Assembly (NCBI RefSeq): GCF_014197615.1
Contig: NZ_JACIFY010000015.1
Coordinates: forward strand, 113,328 to 177,327
Length of the DNA stretch: 64,000 bases
Direction: 5' to 3'
Source: Rhizobium esperanzae
GTDB taxonomy: Bacteria > Pseudomonadota > Alphaproteobacteria > Rhizobiales > Rhizobiaceae
Shown: positions 32,805 to 41,986 of the stretch, piece by piece
How the letters are laid out: each line of letters opens with the position of its first letter
How positions within the stretch are numbered: the first letter of the stretch is position 1
Position numbers and translations under genes: made by a program
The notes under the pieces: model-generated
The model's database searches: none
The model's input: only the letters and a program-made list of their open reading frames with translations
Told to the model about the DNA's origin: nothing

Positions 32805-34010
32805 CTACCTTGCGATCGTAAACAGCTCCACCGGCTCCGCAAACCCCTTCAGCCGATGCGCCCCGGCGGAGACGGCATCCCCTGCCCCGGCCTCTGCGCG
32901 GAAGGGTGCCGACATCAGCAAGGGCTCACCCAACTCGCTGCAAGCGGTCTGGATGCGGCTGACCAGATTGACGTCGCGGCCGATCAGGGTGAAGTCGAGG
33001 CGGCGGCCGGAGCCGATATTGCCGTAGCTGACCTCGCCGTAATGCAGGGCGATGCCGGCCTTCACGCCGATGCCTTCATATTGAAAATGGTCGATCTCAT
33101 CGAGGATGGCACGGGCGGAGGCGAGAGCGGCGCCGCAGGAATGGGCGGCGGCGTAGCCGGGGAAGAAGGCGAGCACGGCATCGCCCATGAATTTCAAGAG
33201 TTCGCCGCCTTCACGGGTGATCGCCGGGACGATCCTGTCGAAATAGGCATTGAGCAGGCCGAGCACGGTGCTGCCGGGCAGCCGGTTCGACAGTTCGGTG
33301 AAGCCTCTGAGATCGCAGAGCAGCAGGGCCGCCTGCATCGATTCGATCTCGTCCCGGCGGATGCGGCCGGCGAGAATCCGGCTTGCCGTCAGCGGGCCGA
33401 TGTAAGTATCGAGCAGGCTGAGCTCGACCTGGCGCAGAATGCGCAGCTCGCTGGTGTTGCGCAGCGCCGGCAGGATGCGCTCGATCAGCTGCTGCTCGGC
33501 TGCCGTGAAGCCGCCCGGCCGCCTGGTGGCGAAGACGGCGGCGCTGACGGGGCCGTCGACATTGCAGAGCGGCGCAATGACGAGCTGCACCAGGCCGCGA
33601 TCGGCAAAGACATCGATATGCTGCCAGCGGCCATGAGCACTTTCACCGATGCCGACGACCAGCGGCTCGCGGGTTTCCATCACCTTGCGCAGCGGCGTGT
33701 TTGATATGGCGACGCGGGCGCCGTGTTCCCGATCGTGGATCTCCACCGGCTCGCCCGGCGCCCAGGCGATGGTGCGGCCGATAAGCTCGGGATGCAGCGT
33801 CATCAGATGCAGGGTCAGCCGGTCGACCGGCAGGCCGAGCGCCTGGAGCCTGCGGCCGAGGCCGGAGACGAGGCCGGCTTCGTCGAGCGCGTGGCATTCG
33901 TCGCCGGAGAGCCATTCGATGACGGAGAGCAGCGCGCCGGTGCTGACGGCATTGCCGACGGCCTTTGGCTGAAACCGATCGGCATCTGGAACATGGATCG
34001 CAGTCGTCAT
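32805..34010 (-). CDS. Class III adenylate/guanylate cyclase
   Basis: A 401-residue protein. The first 200 residues look like a soluble sensor region (several short beta-alpha blocks, PLVVGIGESAHGRWQHIDVF, VDGPVSAAVFATRRPGGFT), compatible with a GAF-like fold. The cyclase domain starts near 237: metal-binding aspartates are in LLCDLRGFTELSNR and KFMGDAVLAFFPGY, and the nucleotide and transition-state residues in LIGRDVNLVSRIQ (N and R). It lacks membrane helices. GGAGGAG precedes the ATG. It starts 19 bases after the stop of the EmrB-type gene, so it belongs to the efflux operon. Whether it makes cAMP or cGMP is not known. Confidence 0.9.
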   Translation of the reverse strand: MTTAIHVPDADRFQPKAVGNAVSTGALLSVIEWLSGDECHALDEAGLVSGLGRRLQALGLPVDRLTLHLMTLHPELIGRTIAWAPGEPVEIHDREHGARVAISNTPLRKVMETREPLVVGIGESAHGRWQHIDVFADRGLVQLVIAPLCNVDGPVSAAVFATRRPGGFTAAEQQLIERILPALRNTSELRILRQVELSLLDTYIGPLTASRILAGRIRRDEIESMQAALLLCDLRGFTELSNRLPGSTVLGLLNAYFDRIVPAITREGGELLKFMGDAVLAFFPGYAAAHSCGAALASARAILDEIDHFQYEGIGVKAGIALHYGEVSYGNIGSGRRLDFTLIGRDVNLVSRIQTACSELGEPLLMSAPFRAEAGAGDAVSAGAHRLKGFAEPVELFTIAR

Positions 34011-34029
34011 GGCTATCTCCTCCTGCAGA

Positions 34030-35649
34030 CTAGTGGGCGCCACCGCCGGAGATTTGACCGGGCTTTTTGAGAAGCAGGCTTGCGAGCAGGGCAACGAAGA
34101 GGGCGACGCCGAGCAGGAAGAAGGTGTCGCTGAAGGCCATGATATTGGCCTGTTTGCGAATTTTGAGCGCGATGGCGACGATGGCCTTGTGGCCGGCGAG
34201 CGCCTGATCACTGACACCGTGGCTCATGAAATAGGCCGTCAGCCTGGCAATGCGATCGCGCGTGGCTTCCTCGAAAACCGAGACCGAATTGGTCAGAATG
34301 TTCGAGTGGAACTGTTCGCGCTTCGACAGGAAGGTCTGCAGCGAAGCGATGCCGACTGCGCCGCCGAGATTGCGCATCATGTTGAAGAGGGCCGACGCCG
34401 AACCGGCATTCTCCTGCTCGATGCCAGATGTGGCGATCGCCGAGAGCGGGGTGAAGACCAGCGCCTGGCCGATGGCGCGGACGATATTCGGCCAGAACAG
34501 CTGGTCGCTCGCATAATCGCCGGTCATATGCACATTCATGAAATTCGAGGCGGCAAAGAGCGCAAACCCGACAGAGATCAGCAGGCGGACGTCGAAACGC
34601 TTCATCAGGCGCGGCACCAGCGGGATCAGCAGCAGTTGCGGAATGCCGGTCCAGGCCAGAACCATGCCGATCTGCTCGGAATTATAGCCCTGGATGCGGG
34701 TGAGATAGATCGGCAGCACGAAGACCGACCCGTAAAGCGCAATGCCGAGCAGGAAGTTTGCGACGATGCCGAAGCCGAAATTGCGCCGCACCAGCAGCCG
34801 CAGGTTCAACAGCGGATGGGCGGTCTTCAGCTCGATGACGATGAACAAGGTCAGCGAGACGGCAGCGACAACAGACAGGCGGAGGATGAAATCCGAGCCG
34901 AACCAGTCTTCCTTGTTGCCCTCTTCCAGCACGGTCTGCAGTGCTGCCAGGCCGATCGCCATGGTGACGATTCCAGGCCAGTCGCCCTTGGCCAGCAGCT
35001 TCAGGTTCATCGGCGCCCGGTCGAGCGAGGCAAAGAGCATGCCGACCATCAGCGCGCCCGGCACCAGGTTGACGTAGAAGATATATTCCCAGCCCCAATT
35101 CTCGGTGAGGTAGCCGCCGATCGTCGGGCCGATCGCCGGGGCGAAGGTGGCGGAAAGCGCAAAGAGAGCAAGGCCGATCGGCTGTTTGGCCTTGGGCAGC
35201 AGCGTGATGATGATGGTGAAGGCCATCGGGATCAGCACGCCGCCGGAAAAGCCCTGAATGGCGCGCAGGATGATCATCTGCTGCAGATTGGCGGCAAAGG
35301 CGCAGGCGACCGAAAAGACGAGGAAGAGGATGGCGTTGGCGAGCAGATAGTTGCGGAGAGAAAAGACCCGCGCCAGCCAGGCGCTCAATGGAATGACGAC
35401 GATCTCGGCGATCAGATAGGAGGTCGAGATCCAGCCGCCGTCATCCGTGCCGGCGCCGATGGCGCCCTGGATATCGGCAAGCGAGGCGTTGACGATCTGG
35501 ATGTTGAGGACCGCCATGAAGGCGCCGAGCGTCGAACCGACGACGGCCATCCACATGCGGACCGGGCTGATGGCGGCGGCGGCTGCCGGCGCCGCAGCGG
35601 CGGGGCGCGCCAGTGAATTGTTGTTTGCGGCGATCTGAAGAGTGGCCAT
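34030..35649 (-). CDS. EmrB-type MFS efflux transporter (DHA2 family)
   Basis: A 539-residue, 14-helix drug exporter. FMAVLNIQIVNASLADIQGA in helix 1 and GWISTSYLIAEIVVIPLSAWL in helix 2 are EmrB features, and GLALFALSATFAPAIGPTIGGYL is motif C. The periplasmic and C-terminal regions are full length. The HlyD-like partner is encoded 76 bases upstream and the cyclase 19 bases downstream. The first 20 codons of the annotated frame before MATLQIAANN lack family character, so I use 35649. A divergent LysR gene may regulate the operon. Substrate unknown. Confidence 0.92.
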   Translation of the reverse strand: MATLQIAANNNSLARPAAAAPAAAAAISPVRMWMAVVGSTLGAFMAVLNIQIVNASLADIQGAIGAGTDDGGWISTSYLIAEIVVIPLSAWLARVFSLRNYLLANAILFLVFSVACAFAANLQQMIILRAIQGFSGGVLIPMAFTIIITLLPKAKQPIGLALFALSATFAPAIGPTIGGYLTENWGWEYIFYVNLVPGALMVGMLFASLDRAPMNLKLLAKGDWPGIVTMAIGLAALQTVLEEGNKEDWFGSDFILRLSVVAAVSLTLFIVIELKTAHPLLNLRLLVRRNFGFGIVANFLLGIALYGSVFVLPIYLTRIQGYNSEQIGMVLAWTGIPQLLLIPLVPRLMKRFDVRLLISVGFALFAASNFMNVHMTGDYASDQLFWPNIVRAIGQALVFTPLSAIATSGIEQENAGSASALFNMMRNLGGAVGIASLQTFLSKREQFHSNILTNSVSVFEEATRDRIARLTAYFMSHGVSDQALAGHKAIVAIALKIRKQANIMAFSDTFFLLGVALFVALLASLLLKKPGQISGGGAH

Positions 35650-35725
35650 GGCTGATCTCTTTCCGGCTTTGACGGAAACCTTCTCATGACGGGGTTGGGC
35701 AATCATTCGGAAAAGGGCGGAAGGC

Positions 35726-36943
35726 CTATCCGGCGTGGCCGGATGACCCTTCGCCTGCTGCGGCTTTGGTCCGGGCAGCCTTGGTATCGATTTCCGGCTC
35801 GACCGACATGCCGGAGCGCAACAGGCCGCTCAGAGCCTCGTCGTCGATGACAATCTTGACCGGGATGCGCTGGACGATCTTGGTGAAATTGCCGGTGGCA
35901 TTGTCAGGCGGCAGCAGCGAGAATTCGAGGCCGCTCGCCGGCGAAACACTGTCGACATGGCCTCTGATCGCCGTATCGGGAAAGCTGTCGATCTTGATCT
36001 CGACCCGCTGGCCGGGGCGGACATGGGTCAGCTGGGTTTCCTTGAAATTGGCGACGACATAGACCGCGTGCAGCGGCACGACGGCCATCAGCTGCGTACC
36101 TGATGTGACGTATTGGCCGACGCGGATCGAACGGGCGCCGACCGTGCCGTCGACTGCGGCGACGATATCGGTGTAGGAGAGGTTGAGCTCGGCCTGCTGG
36201 GCGGCGGCGGCCGAGCGGTCGCGCTGGGCAACCGTCTGTTCGCGCTGGCTTTGAAGAACAGGCACCTTGTTCTCGGCCGCCACAAGGGCTGCCCGGTCGC
36301 GCTCGACGGCGGCGGCAGCCTGGTCGCGGGCCGACTGGGTCTGTTCGGCACGGGACTGCGTACCGGCGCCGCTGGTGATGAGCCGGGCCGAGCGGTCAGC
36401 ATCGGAAACGGCAAAATCCAGCGAGGCCTGCGAGGCATCGATCGTCGCCCTCGCCTGCTCGATCACCGATTGCTGCAGGGCGATCTGGGCGTCGATATTG
36501 GTGATGGCGGCTTCCGCCGCCTTGAGATCGGCCTTCGCCTGCGCAAGGGCTGCCTGGAAATCGCGGTCGTCGATGCGGGCCAAGACCTGGCCTGTTTTGA
36601 CCGCGTCATTGTCGTTGACCAGCACCTGGCTGATGTAGCCGGCGACCTTCGGGGCGACCGTGGTGTAATCGGCCTTCACATAGGCATCGTCGGTGGATTC
36701 GATGAAGCGGCCGACCGTCCAATAGCGGTAGCCGAAATCGCCGGACAGGGCGACGCCGGCAAGCAGCGCTGCGGCAATGACCGCACGCTTGACGATCCTG
36801 CGGCCGGTCCTTGCCGGAATTTCCGGAGCAGAGGCCTCGACGACAGGCGCTTCCGCCACCGGGGCGCTCGGCGCTTCGGCCGCCGGTGCGGCATCGGCCT
36901 GCCGGGCAATGTCGAAAACGTCCTTGCGGGGCAACTCAACCAT
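35726..36943 (-). CDS. EmrA/HlyD-family membrane fusion (periplasmic adaptor) protein
   Basis: A 405-residue protein that links the inner-membrane pump to an outer-membrane channel. Proline/alanine-rich cytoplasmic residues 15-45 are followed by a single membrane anchor (KRAVIAAALLAGVALSGD). The lipoyl half-motif begins STDDAYVKADYTTVAPKVAG, a long coiled coil runs over residues about 130-235 (ALAQAKADLKAAEAAITN and later), and the beta-barrel part has YVTSGTQLMAVVPLHAVYVVANFKET-type sequence. AAGGAGAAG precedes the ATG. It is first in the efflux operon. Confidence 0.93.
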   Translation of the reverse strand: MVELPRKDVFDIARQADAAPAAEAPSAPVAEAPVVEASAPEIPARTGRRIVKRAVIAAALLAGVALSGDFGYRYWTVGRFIESTDDAYVKADYTTVAPKVAGYISQVLVNDNDAVKTGQVLARIDDRDFQAALAQAKADLKAAEAAITNIDAQIALQQSVIEQARATIDASQASLDFAVSDADRSARLITSGAGTQSRAEQTQSARDQAAAAVERDRAALVAAENKVPVLQSQREQTVAQRDRSAAAAQQAELNLSYTDIVAAVDGTVGARSIRVGQYVTSGTQLMAVVPLHAVYVVANFKETQLTHVRPGQRVEIKIDSFPDTAIRGHVDSVSPASGLEFSLLPPDNATGNFTKIVQRIPVKIVIDDEALSGLLRSGMSVEPEIDTKAARTKAAAGEGSSGHAG

Positions 36944-37079
36944 CGTGCTTCTCCTTCAATGCCGGCCCCGTTTCAGAGGCCCTGTTCGGTTGAAGGGAAA
37001 ATGCACCCTGCCACTCAATCTGATAATCTGCTTATATCGGGAAGGATCATCAACTCTCAGCGGATAATCCGAGGGCAAT

Positions 37080-37982
37080 ATGGATCGACTGACAAGCCTC
37101 GCCGTCTTTGGCAAGGTGGTGGAATGCGGCGGATTTTCCGCCGCCGCGCGACGGCTCAACATGTCGGTGACCATGGTGGGCAATCATGTGCAATCGCTGG
37201 AGGACAGGCTCGGCGTACGCCTGCTCAACCGCACGACACGCAAGGTGAGCCTGACGGAAACCGGCAAATATTATTATGAACGCTCCTCGCAGATCCTGGC
37301 CGAACTCGACGAGGCGGACCGGACGGCCGGCGCACTCAGCACCACGCCGCGCGGCACGCTGAAGGTCTATACCAGCAGCGCCATCGTGCGTTTCCTGCTG
37401 CCGGTCGTCAGCGAATATATGGCGCTCTATCCGTCGATCTCGCTCGATTTCAGCATCGGCGAGCGGATGGTCGACATGATCGAGGACGGCTACGATCTGG
37501 TGATCCGCACCGTGCCGCCGCCGGATTCGTCGCTTGTCGCCCGCAAGCTGACACCCTGGCGCCATATGCTCGTCTGCTCGCCGGCCTATTTCGAGAGCCG
37601 CCCGATGCCGCAAAGACCGGCCGAGGTCGCCGATCACAATTGCCTGCAATATGCCTATTATCCCTATGGCGAGGAATGGCGCTTCGAGGATAGTGAAGGC
37701 CGGCAGGAAAGCGTCAAGATCGGCGGCAACGCCATCTCCAACAGCGCCGAGATGCTGCGCTTCCTGACGCTGAATGGCCAGGGCATCTTCCTGGCGCCGA
37801 GCTTCGTGGTCTTCGACGACATCGCCGAAGGACGGCTGGTGAAGATCATGCCAGACTACCGGCCGATCGAGTTCAACATCAACGCCGTCTATCCCAACCG
37901 CAGCCATCTGGCGACGAAGGTGCGGCTGTTCATCGACCTGCTTGCGGAGAGATTTGCCGAGCATCGGAAGTGGATGACGTGA
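37080..37982 (+). CDS. LysR-family transcriptional regulator
   Basis: A 300-residue regulator. Residues 1-60 are the winged helix-turn-helix (MDRLTSLAVFGKVVECGGFS, AAARRLNMSVTMVGNHVQSLEDRLGVRLLNRTTR). The effector domain starts around residue 90 (GTLKVYTSSAIVRFLLPVVS). The CrgA/AaeR-like pattern EDGYDLVIRTVPPPDSSLVARKL is typical of the subgroup. It is divergent from the HlyD-EmrB-cyclase operon, with about 135 bases between start codons, so it probably regulates the pump genes and itself. Confidence 0.92.
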   Translation: MDRLTSLAVFGKVVECGGFSAAARRLNMSVTMVGNHVQSLEDRLGVRLLNRTTRKVSLTETGKYYYERSSQILAELDEADRTAGALSTTPRGTLKVYTSSAIVRFLLPVVSEYMALYPSISLDFSIGERMVDMIEDGYDLVIRTVPPPDSSLVARKLTPWRHMLVCSPAYFESRPMPQRPAEVADHNCLQYAYYPYGEEWRFEDSEGRQESVKIGGNAISNSAEMLRFLTLNGQGIFLAPSFVVFDDIAEGRLVKIMPDYRPIEFNINAVYPNRSHLATKVRLFIDLLAERFAEHRKWMT

Positions 37983-38110
37983 GGGGGTAATTTTACATCA
38001 GAGCCGCCTTCACTGCGACATAGTGGCAGCAGGACCGCTCTGCCCCAAAAATGCCTCGACTTCACTGAACACAATTCGACTATGAAAAACAAAGGGATGG
38101 TGCGTCGGTT

Positions 38111-38695
38111 GTGCCCATAGACACTTGGAATGTTCGGCGCATGATCATCGCAGCTTGTCTTGGCACCACATGTGCCGCTTACAATCGCGCTTTTGATTTT
38201 TGGCCGCTTGATTCGACTTATGAGCTACGAGGGCTCTTCGATCTATTGGGAGGGCCGCTGCTCTTTCTGTCGGTCGTGGGCGTTCTGCTCGTTTGGTTTA
38301 TCGGCGCATTTATCGCGTTATGTCGTCTTCGTCTCCGTGGAATGGTGAGTCGTCTTTTTGCTATCATCATAGTTCCGGTTTGCTTTGGGACCTTGATCAA
38401 CGTGCCCTTGTTCGATCCTTGGCTATGGTACGTCATTTTCAATAAATCGAGTTTGGAAGCGGCGGCAGCCGCGAGCGGCTCTTCGCAGAACGGTACAAAA
38501 TTTTCGGTCATCGAGGGGTGCGACGTTTCGACAGGGATCGCCGGCCTGGGTGTCAACCATTTCGTCGCTGTCATTTATAGCGAAAGCGACCCGCACAAAC
38601 TGGTTTATGGCGACAGCGATGAAGACAAACTGGCATCCAATGCGGTGCTGACGCATCTCTACGGCAATTTCTACAGGCGAGACGAGTACTTCTGA
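38111..38695 (+). CDS. Membrane protein with C-terminal soluble domain, unknown
   Basis: A 194-residue protein that I do not recognise. From a GTG start it has up to four hydrophobic segments (RRMIIAACLGTTCAAY, LFLSVVGVLLVWFIGAFIAL, RLFAIIIVPVCFGTLI, then WLWYVIF), followed by a C-terminal domain of about 80 residues (SVIEGCDVSTGIAGLGVNHF, DPHKLVYGDSDEDKLASNAV). AAAGGGA lies before the start; ATG at 38141 is an alternative. The segment is clearly less GC-rich than its neighbours and uses rarer codons, which suggests horizontal acquisition. It lies in a short region with a methyltransferase gene and a repeat. Confidence 0.6.
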   Translation: MPIDTWNVRRMIIAACLGTTCAAYNRAFDFWPLDSTYELRGLFDLLGGPLLFLSVVGVLLVWFIGAFIALCRLRLRGMVSRLFAIIIVPVCFGTLINVPLFDPWLWYVIFNKSSLEAAAAASGSSQNGTKFSVIEGCDVSTGIAGLGVNHFVAVIYSESDPHKLVYGDSDEDKLASNAVLTHLYGNFYRRDEYF

Positions 38696-38764
38696 CGAAA
38701 CAGAAAGCTGTCATCTTTGTTTCACACAGCAGAGATAGGGCGCTGTCCAAATCGGGGTCAAGAC

Positions 38765-39502
38765 ATGTCCGGCGACCTGCCTCTTTATGATGACGATCAT
38801 CTCTTCTCGGCTTACCAGGACATGCGTTCGGCGCCAGGCCGACTGAACGAGGTTGTCGAGAGACCGGCGATCTGGTCCCTCATGCCGAACCCGGAAAATT
38901 TCGTTGTCGCCGATCTCGGCTGCGGTGCCGGAGACATGGTCCGCGATCTCTGCGCCAAGGGTGCAAGGGCTGTGCTTGGCATCGATGCCTCCGAGCGGAT
39001 GATCGCTGAGGCAACACGCTCGTCCGTTCATCCGGCTGCCCGTTTTCTGGTGCGGCCTCTTGAGAGGCTGGAACTATCGGAGAATACTTACGATCTGGTG
39101 GTGAGCAGCCTGGCTCTGCATTATGTCGAGCCCTACGACAAGCTCGTCGACGATGTCAGGCGGGCATTGAAACCTGAAGCCAGGTTCGTCTTCTCGGTTG
39201 AGCATCCGATCGTGACCTGTGCCCGGCGCGAGTGGGAGACCGATGCGCACGGGGAGCGAATCCATTGGCCGGTGGACCACTATGCCGAAGAAGGGAGCCG
39301 AATGATCCGGTGGCTCGGGCTCGATGTGCCACGTCAACACCGAACCGTCAGCTCCTACCTGAATGTCCTGATCGACAGGGGCTTCGTGATAGAAAAGGTG
39401 CTGGAACCAGTGCCCGATGACGGCGCGATCGCCAGATGGCCGCGCCTTGCCGATCAGCGCCGCCGACCTCCATTCCTGCTCGTTTCAGCCAGGAAGGTGT
39501 AG
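38765..39502 (+). CDS. Class I SAM-dependent methyltransferase
   Basis: A 245-residue methyltransferase of the UbiE/COQ5-like group. The SAM site is VVADLGCGAGDMVRDLCAKG at about residues 47-66, followed by GIDASERMIAEA and, further on, YDLVVSSLALHYVEPYDKLVDDVRRALKP. The substrate region EERIHW and later PVDHYAEEGSRMIRWLGLDVPRQHRTVSSYLN is not diagnostic. The ATG at 38765 is preferred over the open frame from 38717, although its ribosome site is weak. The substrate is unknown. Confidence 0.85.
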   Translation: MSGDLPLYDDDHLFSAYQDMRSAPGRLNEVVERPAIWSLMPNPENFVVADLGCGAGDMVRDLCAKGARAVLGIDASERMIAEATRSSVHPAARFLVRPLERLELSENTYDLVVSSLALHYVEPYDKLVDDVRRALKPEARFVFSVEHPIVTCARREWETDAHGERIHWPVDHYAEEGSRMIRWLGLDVPRQHRTVSSYLNVLIDRGFVIEKVLEPVPDDGAIARWPRLADQRRRPPFLLVSARKV

Positions 39503-39527
39503 GCGGGCGAGAGGTTGCCATTCGGAG

Positions 39528-39662
39528 ATTTGCCCCTCACCCTAACCCTCTCCCCGTTTTACGGGGAGAGGGGACGTGCCCTGCGAGACGTGGTGGGAAG
39601 GGAGAGCTTGCGGCACGGTCCCTTCGCCCCGTTTACGGGGAGAAGGTGGCGGCAGCCGGATG
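39528..39662. repeat. RIME-like palindromic intergenic element, copy 2
   Basis: It contains CCCCTCACCCTAACCCTCTC then CCCCGTTTTACGGGGAGAGG and GGACGTGCCCTGCGAGACGTG, followed by a second palindrome CCCCGTTTACGGGGAGAAGG. Most of these blocks recur, inverted, in the element at 1165-1322. Beyond it at 39734-39758 GCAATCGAT/ATCGATTGC forms a 9-bp hairpin before the convergent aminotransferase stop codon. Confidence 0.8.
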
Positions 39663-39780
39663 GGCGGATGCAGACGCTATTTTAAGAGCCGAACCGCTCT
39701 GGCCCTGCGCTTGCGCTTCGGGCGTTCGCAGCTGCAATCGATTCACTGGATCGATTGCTTCGGCTGCGCCGAACCGCTGC

Positions 39781-40668
39781 TCACTCCTCGCTCTCGCTTC
39801 TGCCGTGGGCCCAGTCCATGTAGAGATCCAGCGCCTTGCGGGTGACCGGGCCTTCCTGGAGGTTGCGGTCGTCGAGGCGGATGACGCCGACGACTTTGGA
39901 GTAGTTGCCTGACGTGAAGATTTCGTCGGCGGCAAGGAAATCCTCGACGGAAAGCGTGGCTTCGACGACGTCAAAACCGGCCTTGCGCAAGAGACCGATG
40001 ACGCGGGCGCGGGTGATGCCGGCAAGAAAGGTGCGGTTGGCGGCCGGCGTCATCACCACGCCGTCGCGCACCAGGAAGACGTTCGAGGAGGCGGTTTCGA
40101 CGACGTTGCCGTTCAGATCGCGCACCAGCGCATTGTCGAAGCCGCGGCTGCGCGCCTCGGCGATCATGCGGCCGCTGTTGGGATAGAGCGAACCGGTCTT
40201 GGCCTCGGTCATCGCCGTTTCCGGCGACGGGCGGCGGTAGGGCGAGACGGTGAGGCTGGTGCCGCCATGGCCGCCCATCGGCGCCTCGAACAGGCAGAGC
40301 GCGAAGCGGGTCGATTCGGCATCGACGGAAACGACGCTGCCGGGCGAACCATGTTCGCCCCAATACATCGGCTTGATGTAGATCGGCGTGGCGCCATTGA
40401 ATTTCGCAATGCCTTCCCAGGCGAGTGCGGCGATTTCCTCGGCCGATTTCACCGGCTTCAGGCCCATGGCGAGCGCGGATCGGTTGATGCGCTGGCAATG
40501 CAGGTCGAGGTCCGGCGCGATGCCGTCGAACCAGCGGGCGCCGTCAAAGACCGTGGAGCCGAGCCACATGGCATGCGAGGTCGGCCCGATCAGCGGCGGA
40601 TTGCCGGGGAGCCATTCCCCGTCGACATGGGTCCAGGTGGTTGAACGCGGTGATGTATCGACAGCCAT
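39781..40668 (-). CDS. Class IV aminotransferase (branched-chain type)
   Basis: A 295-residue PLP-dependent aminotransferase of the IlvE/D-amino-acid transaminase fold. The N-terminal block is MWLGSTVFDGARWFDGIAPD, the PLP lysine is in MTEAKTGSLYPNSGRMIAEA (near residue 160), and GNVVETASSNVFLVRDGVV and GITRARVIGLLRKAG follow in the standard order. It transfers amino groups between branched-chain amino acids and 2-oxoglutarate in the biosynthetic enzyme, but class IV members vary. GGGAGGG before the ATG sets the start. No other ilv genes lie nearby, so this may be a second copy with another substrate. Confidence 0.88.
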   Translation of the reverse strand: MAVDTSPRSTTWTHVDGEWLPGNPPLIGPTSHAMWLGSTVFDGARWFDGIAPDLDLHCQRINRSALAMGLKPVKSAEEIAALAWEGIAKFNGATPIYIKPMYWGEHGSPGSVVSVDAESTRFALCLFEAPMGGHGGTSLTVSPYRRPSPETAMTEAKTGSLYPNSGRMIAEARSRGFDNALVRDLNGNVVETASSNVFLVRDGVVMTPAANRTFLAGITRARVIGLLRKAGFDVVEATLSVEDFLAADEIFTSGNYSKVVGVIRLDDRNLQEGPVTRKALDLYMDWAHGRSESEE

Positions 40669-40909
40669 GGTGCCCTCCCTATCAAGTTGGAAAAGCAAAA
40701 ACCGCCGCCGCAGGCCGGGTCAAGGAGAAATCCAGGCGGGAAAGGCGGAAGCAAGAAAATGCCGGAGGATGGCGCCGGGCCGCAATATTCGTGCGCGGCG
40801 GCCATGGCTTAAGCGATGGGTGCATCAGCAAAAATGATGGAATGACATGTTGGAATGGCGGCCTGCCACATGCCATCATGGACGCAAACATGAATAAGGG
40901 AAGACGCCT

Positions 40910-41953
40910 GTGAAAGCCATGTACTACGAAGCCTTCGAAAAGGCACCGGAGATTCGCACCCTGCCCGATCCGACGCCTTCCGAGGACGGCGTCGTCATCT
41001 CCGTCGGCGCCAGCGGGCTTTGCCGCAGCGACTGGCACGGCTGGATGGGACACGATCCCGATATCCGCCTGCCGCATGTGCCGGGACACGAGCTTGCCGG
41101 GCGGGTCGTCGCCACCGGCCGCGGCGTGATGCGCTTCAAGGTGGGCGACCGGGTGACCGTGCCTTTCGTTTCCGGCTGCGGCCATTGCGGAGAGTGCCAT
41201 TCCGGCAACCAGCAGGTTTGCCCGAACCAGTTCCAGCCGGGCTTCACCCATTGGGGCTCCTTCGCCGAATATGTGGCGATCGATTATGCCGACACCAATC
41301 TGGTGCATCTGCCGGATACGATCGACGATGCGACGGCGGCGAGCCTCGGCTGCCGCTTCGCCACCTCATTCCGCGCCGTCGCCGACCAGGCGCGCACCGG
41401 CCCCGGCGAGTGGATCGCCGTGCATGGCTGCGGCGGTGTCGGCCTGTCGGCGATCATGATCGCCACCGCGCTTGGCGCCAATGCGATCGGCATTGATATA
41501 TCGGAGGAGAAGCTTGCCTTTGCGCGCGAATGCGGAGCGGTGGCGACGATCAATGCCTCAGGCGTCGCCGACGTCGCGGAGGCGGTGCGCGAGATCACCA
41601 AGGGCGGTGCGCATGTCTCGATCGACGCGCTCGGTCATCCCGTCACCTGTTTCAACTCGATCAAGAATCTGCGCCGACGCGGCCGGCATGTGCAGGTCGG
41701 GCTGATGCTCGGGGAACATGCCACGCCGCAAATCCCTATGGGCCAGGTGATCGGCCACGAGTTGGAGATCTACGGCAGCCACGGCATGCAGGCCTGGCGA
41801 TACGATGCCATGCTGTCGATGCTGGCAGCCGGCAAGATCGCCCCGCAGAAGCTGATCGGCCGGCGCATCAGCCTCGATGAGGCCGTGCCGGCACTGATGG
41901 CGCTCGACAAGGCGGAAGCGACGGGGATCAGCGTGATTACGCGGTTTTCGTGA
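40910..41953 (+). CDS. Zinc-dependent alcohol dehydrogenase
   Basis: A 347-residue MDR enzyme. Catalytic zinc ligands are in GLCRSDWHGWMGH and PGHELAG. The four structural-zinc cysteines are in SGCGHCGECHSGNQQVC. The NAD(P) site is VHGCGGVGLSAIMIATALGA near residue 170, with D in IGIDISEEKLAFA suggesting NAD+. It resembles alcohol and threonine/sorbitol-type dehydrogenases that act on small alcohols, and the residues do not fix the substrate. It begins at GTG (MKAMYYEAFEK), with an ATG three codons later as an alternative. Confidence 0.9.
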   Translation: MKAMYYEAFEKAPEIRTLPDPTPSEDGVVISVGASGLCRSDWHGWMGHDPDIRLPHVPGHELAGRVVATGRGVMRFKVGDRVTVPFVSGCGHCGECHSGNQQVCPNQFQPGFTHWGSFAEYVAIDYADTNLVHLPDTIDDATAASLGCRFATSFRAVADQARTGPGEWIAVHGCGGVGLSAIMIATALGANAIGIDISEEKLAFARECGAVATINASGVADVAEAVREITKGGAHVSIDALGHPVTCFNSIKNLRRRGRHVQVGLMLGEHATPQIPMGQVIGHELEIYGSHGMQAWRYDAMLSMLAAGKIAPQKLIGRRISLDEAVPALMALDKAEATGISVITRFS

Positions 41954-41986
41954 GGGAAGTGCCGTAGCAATTCCGGGCAACGGACC

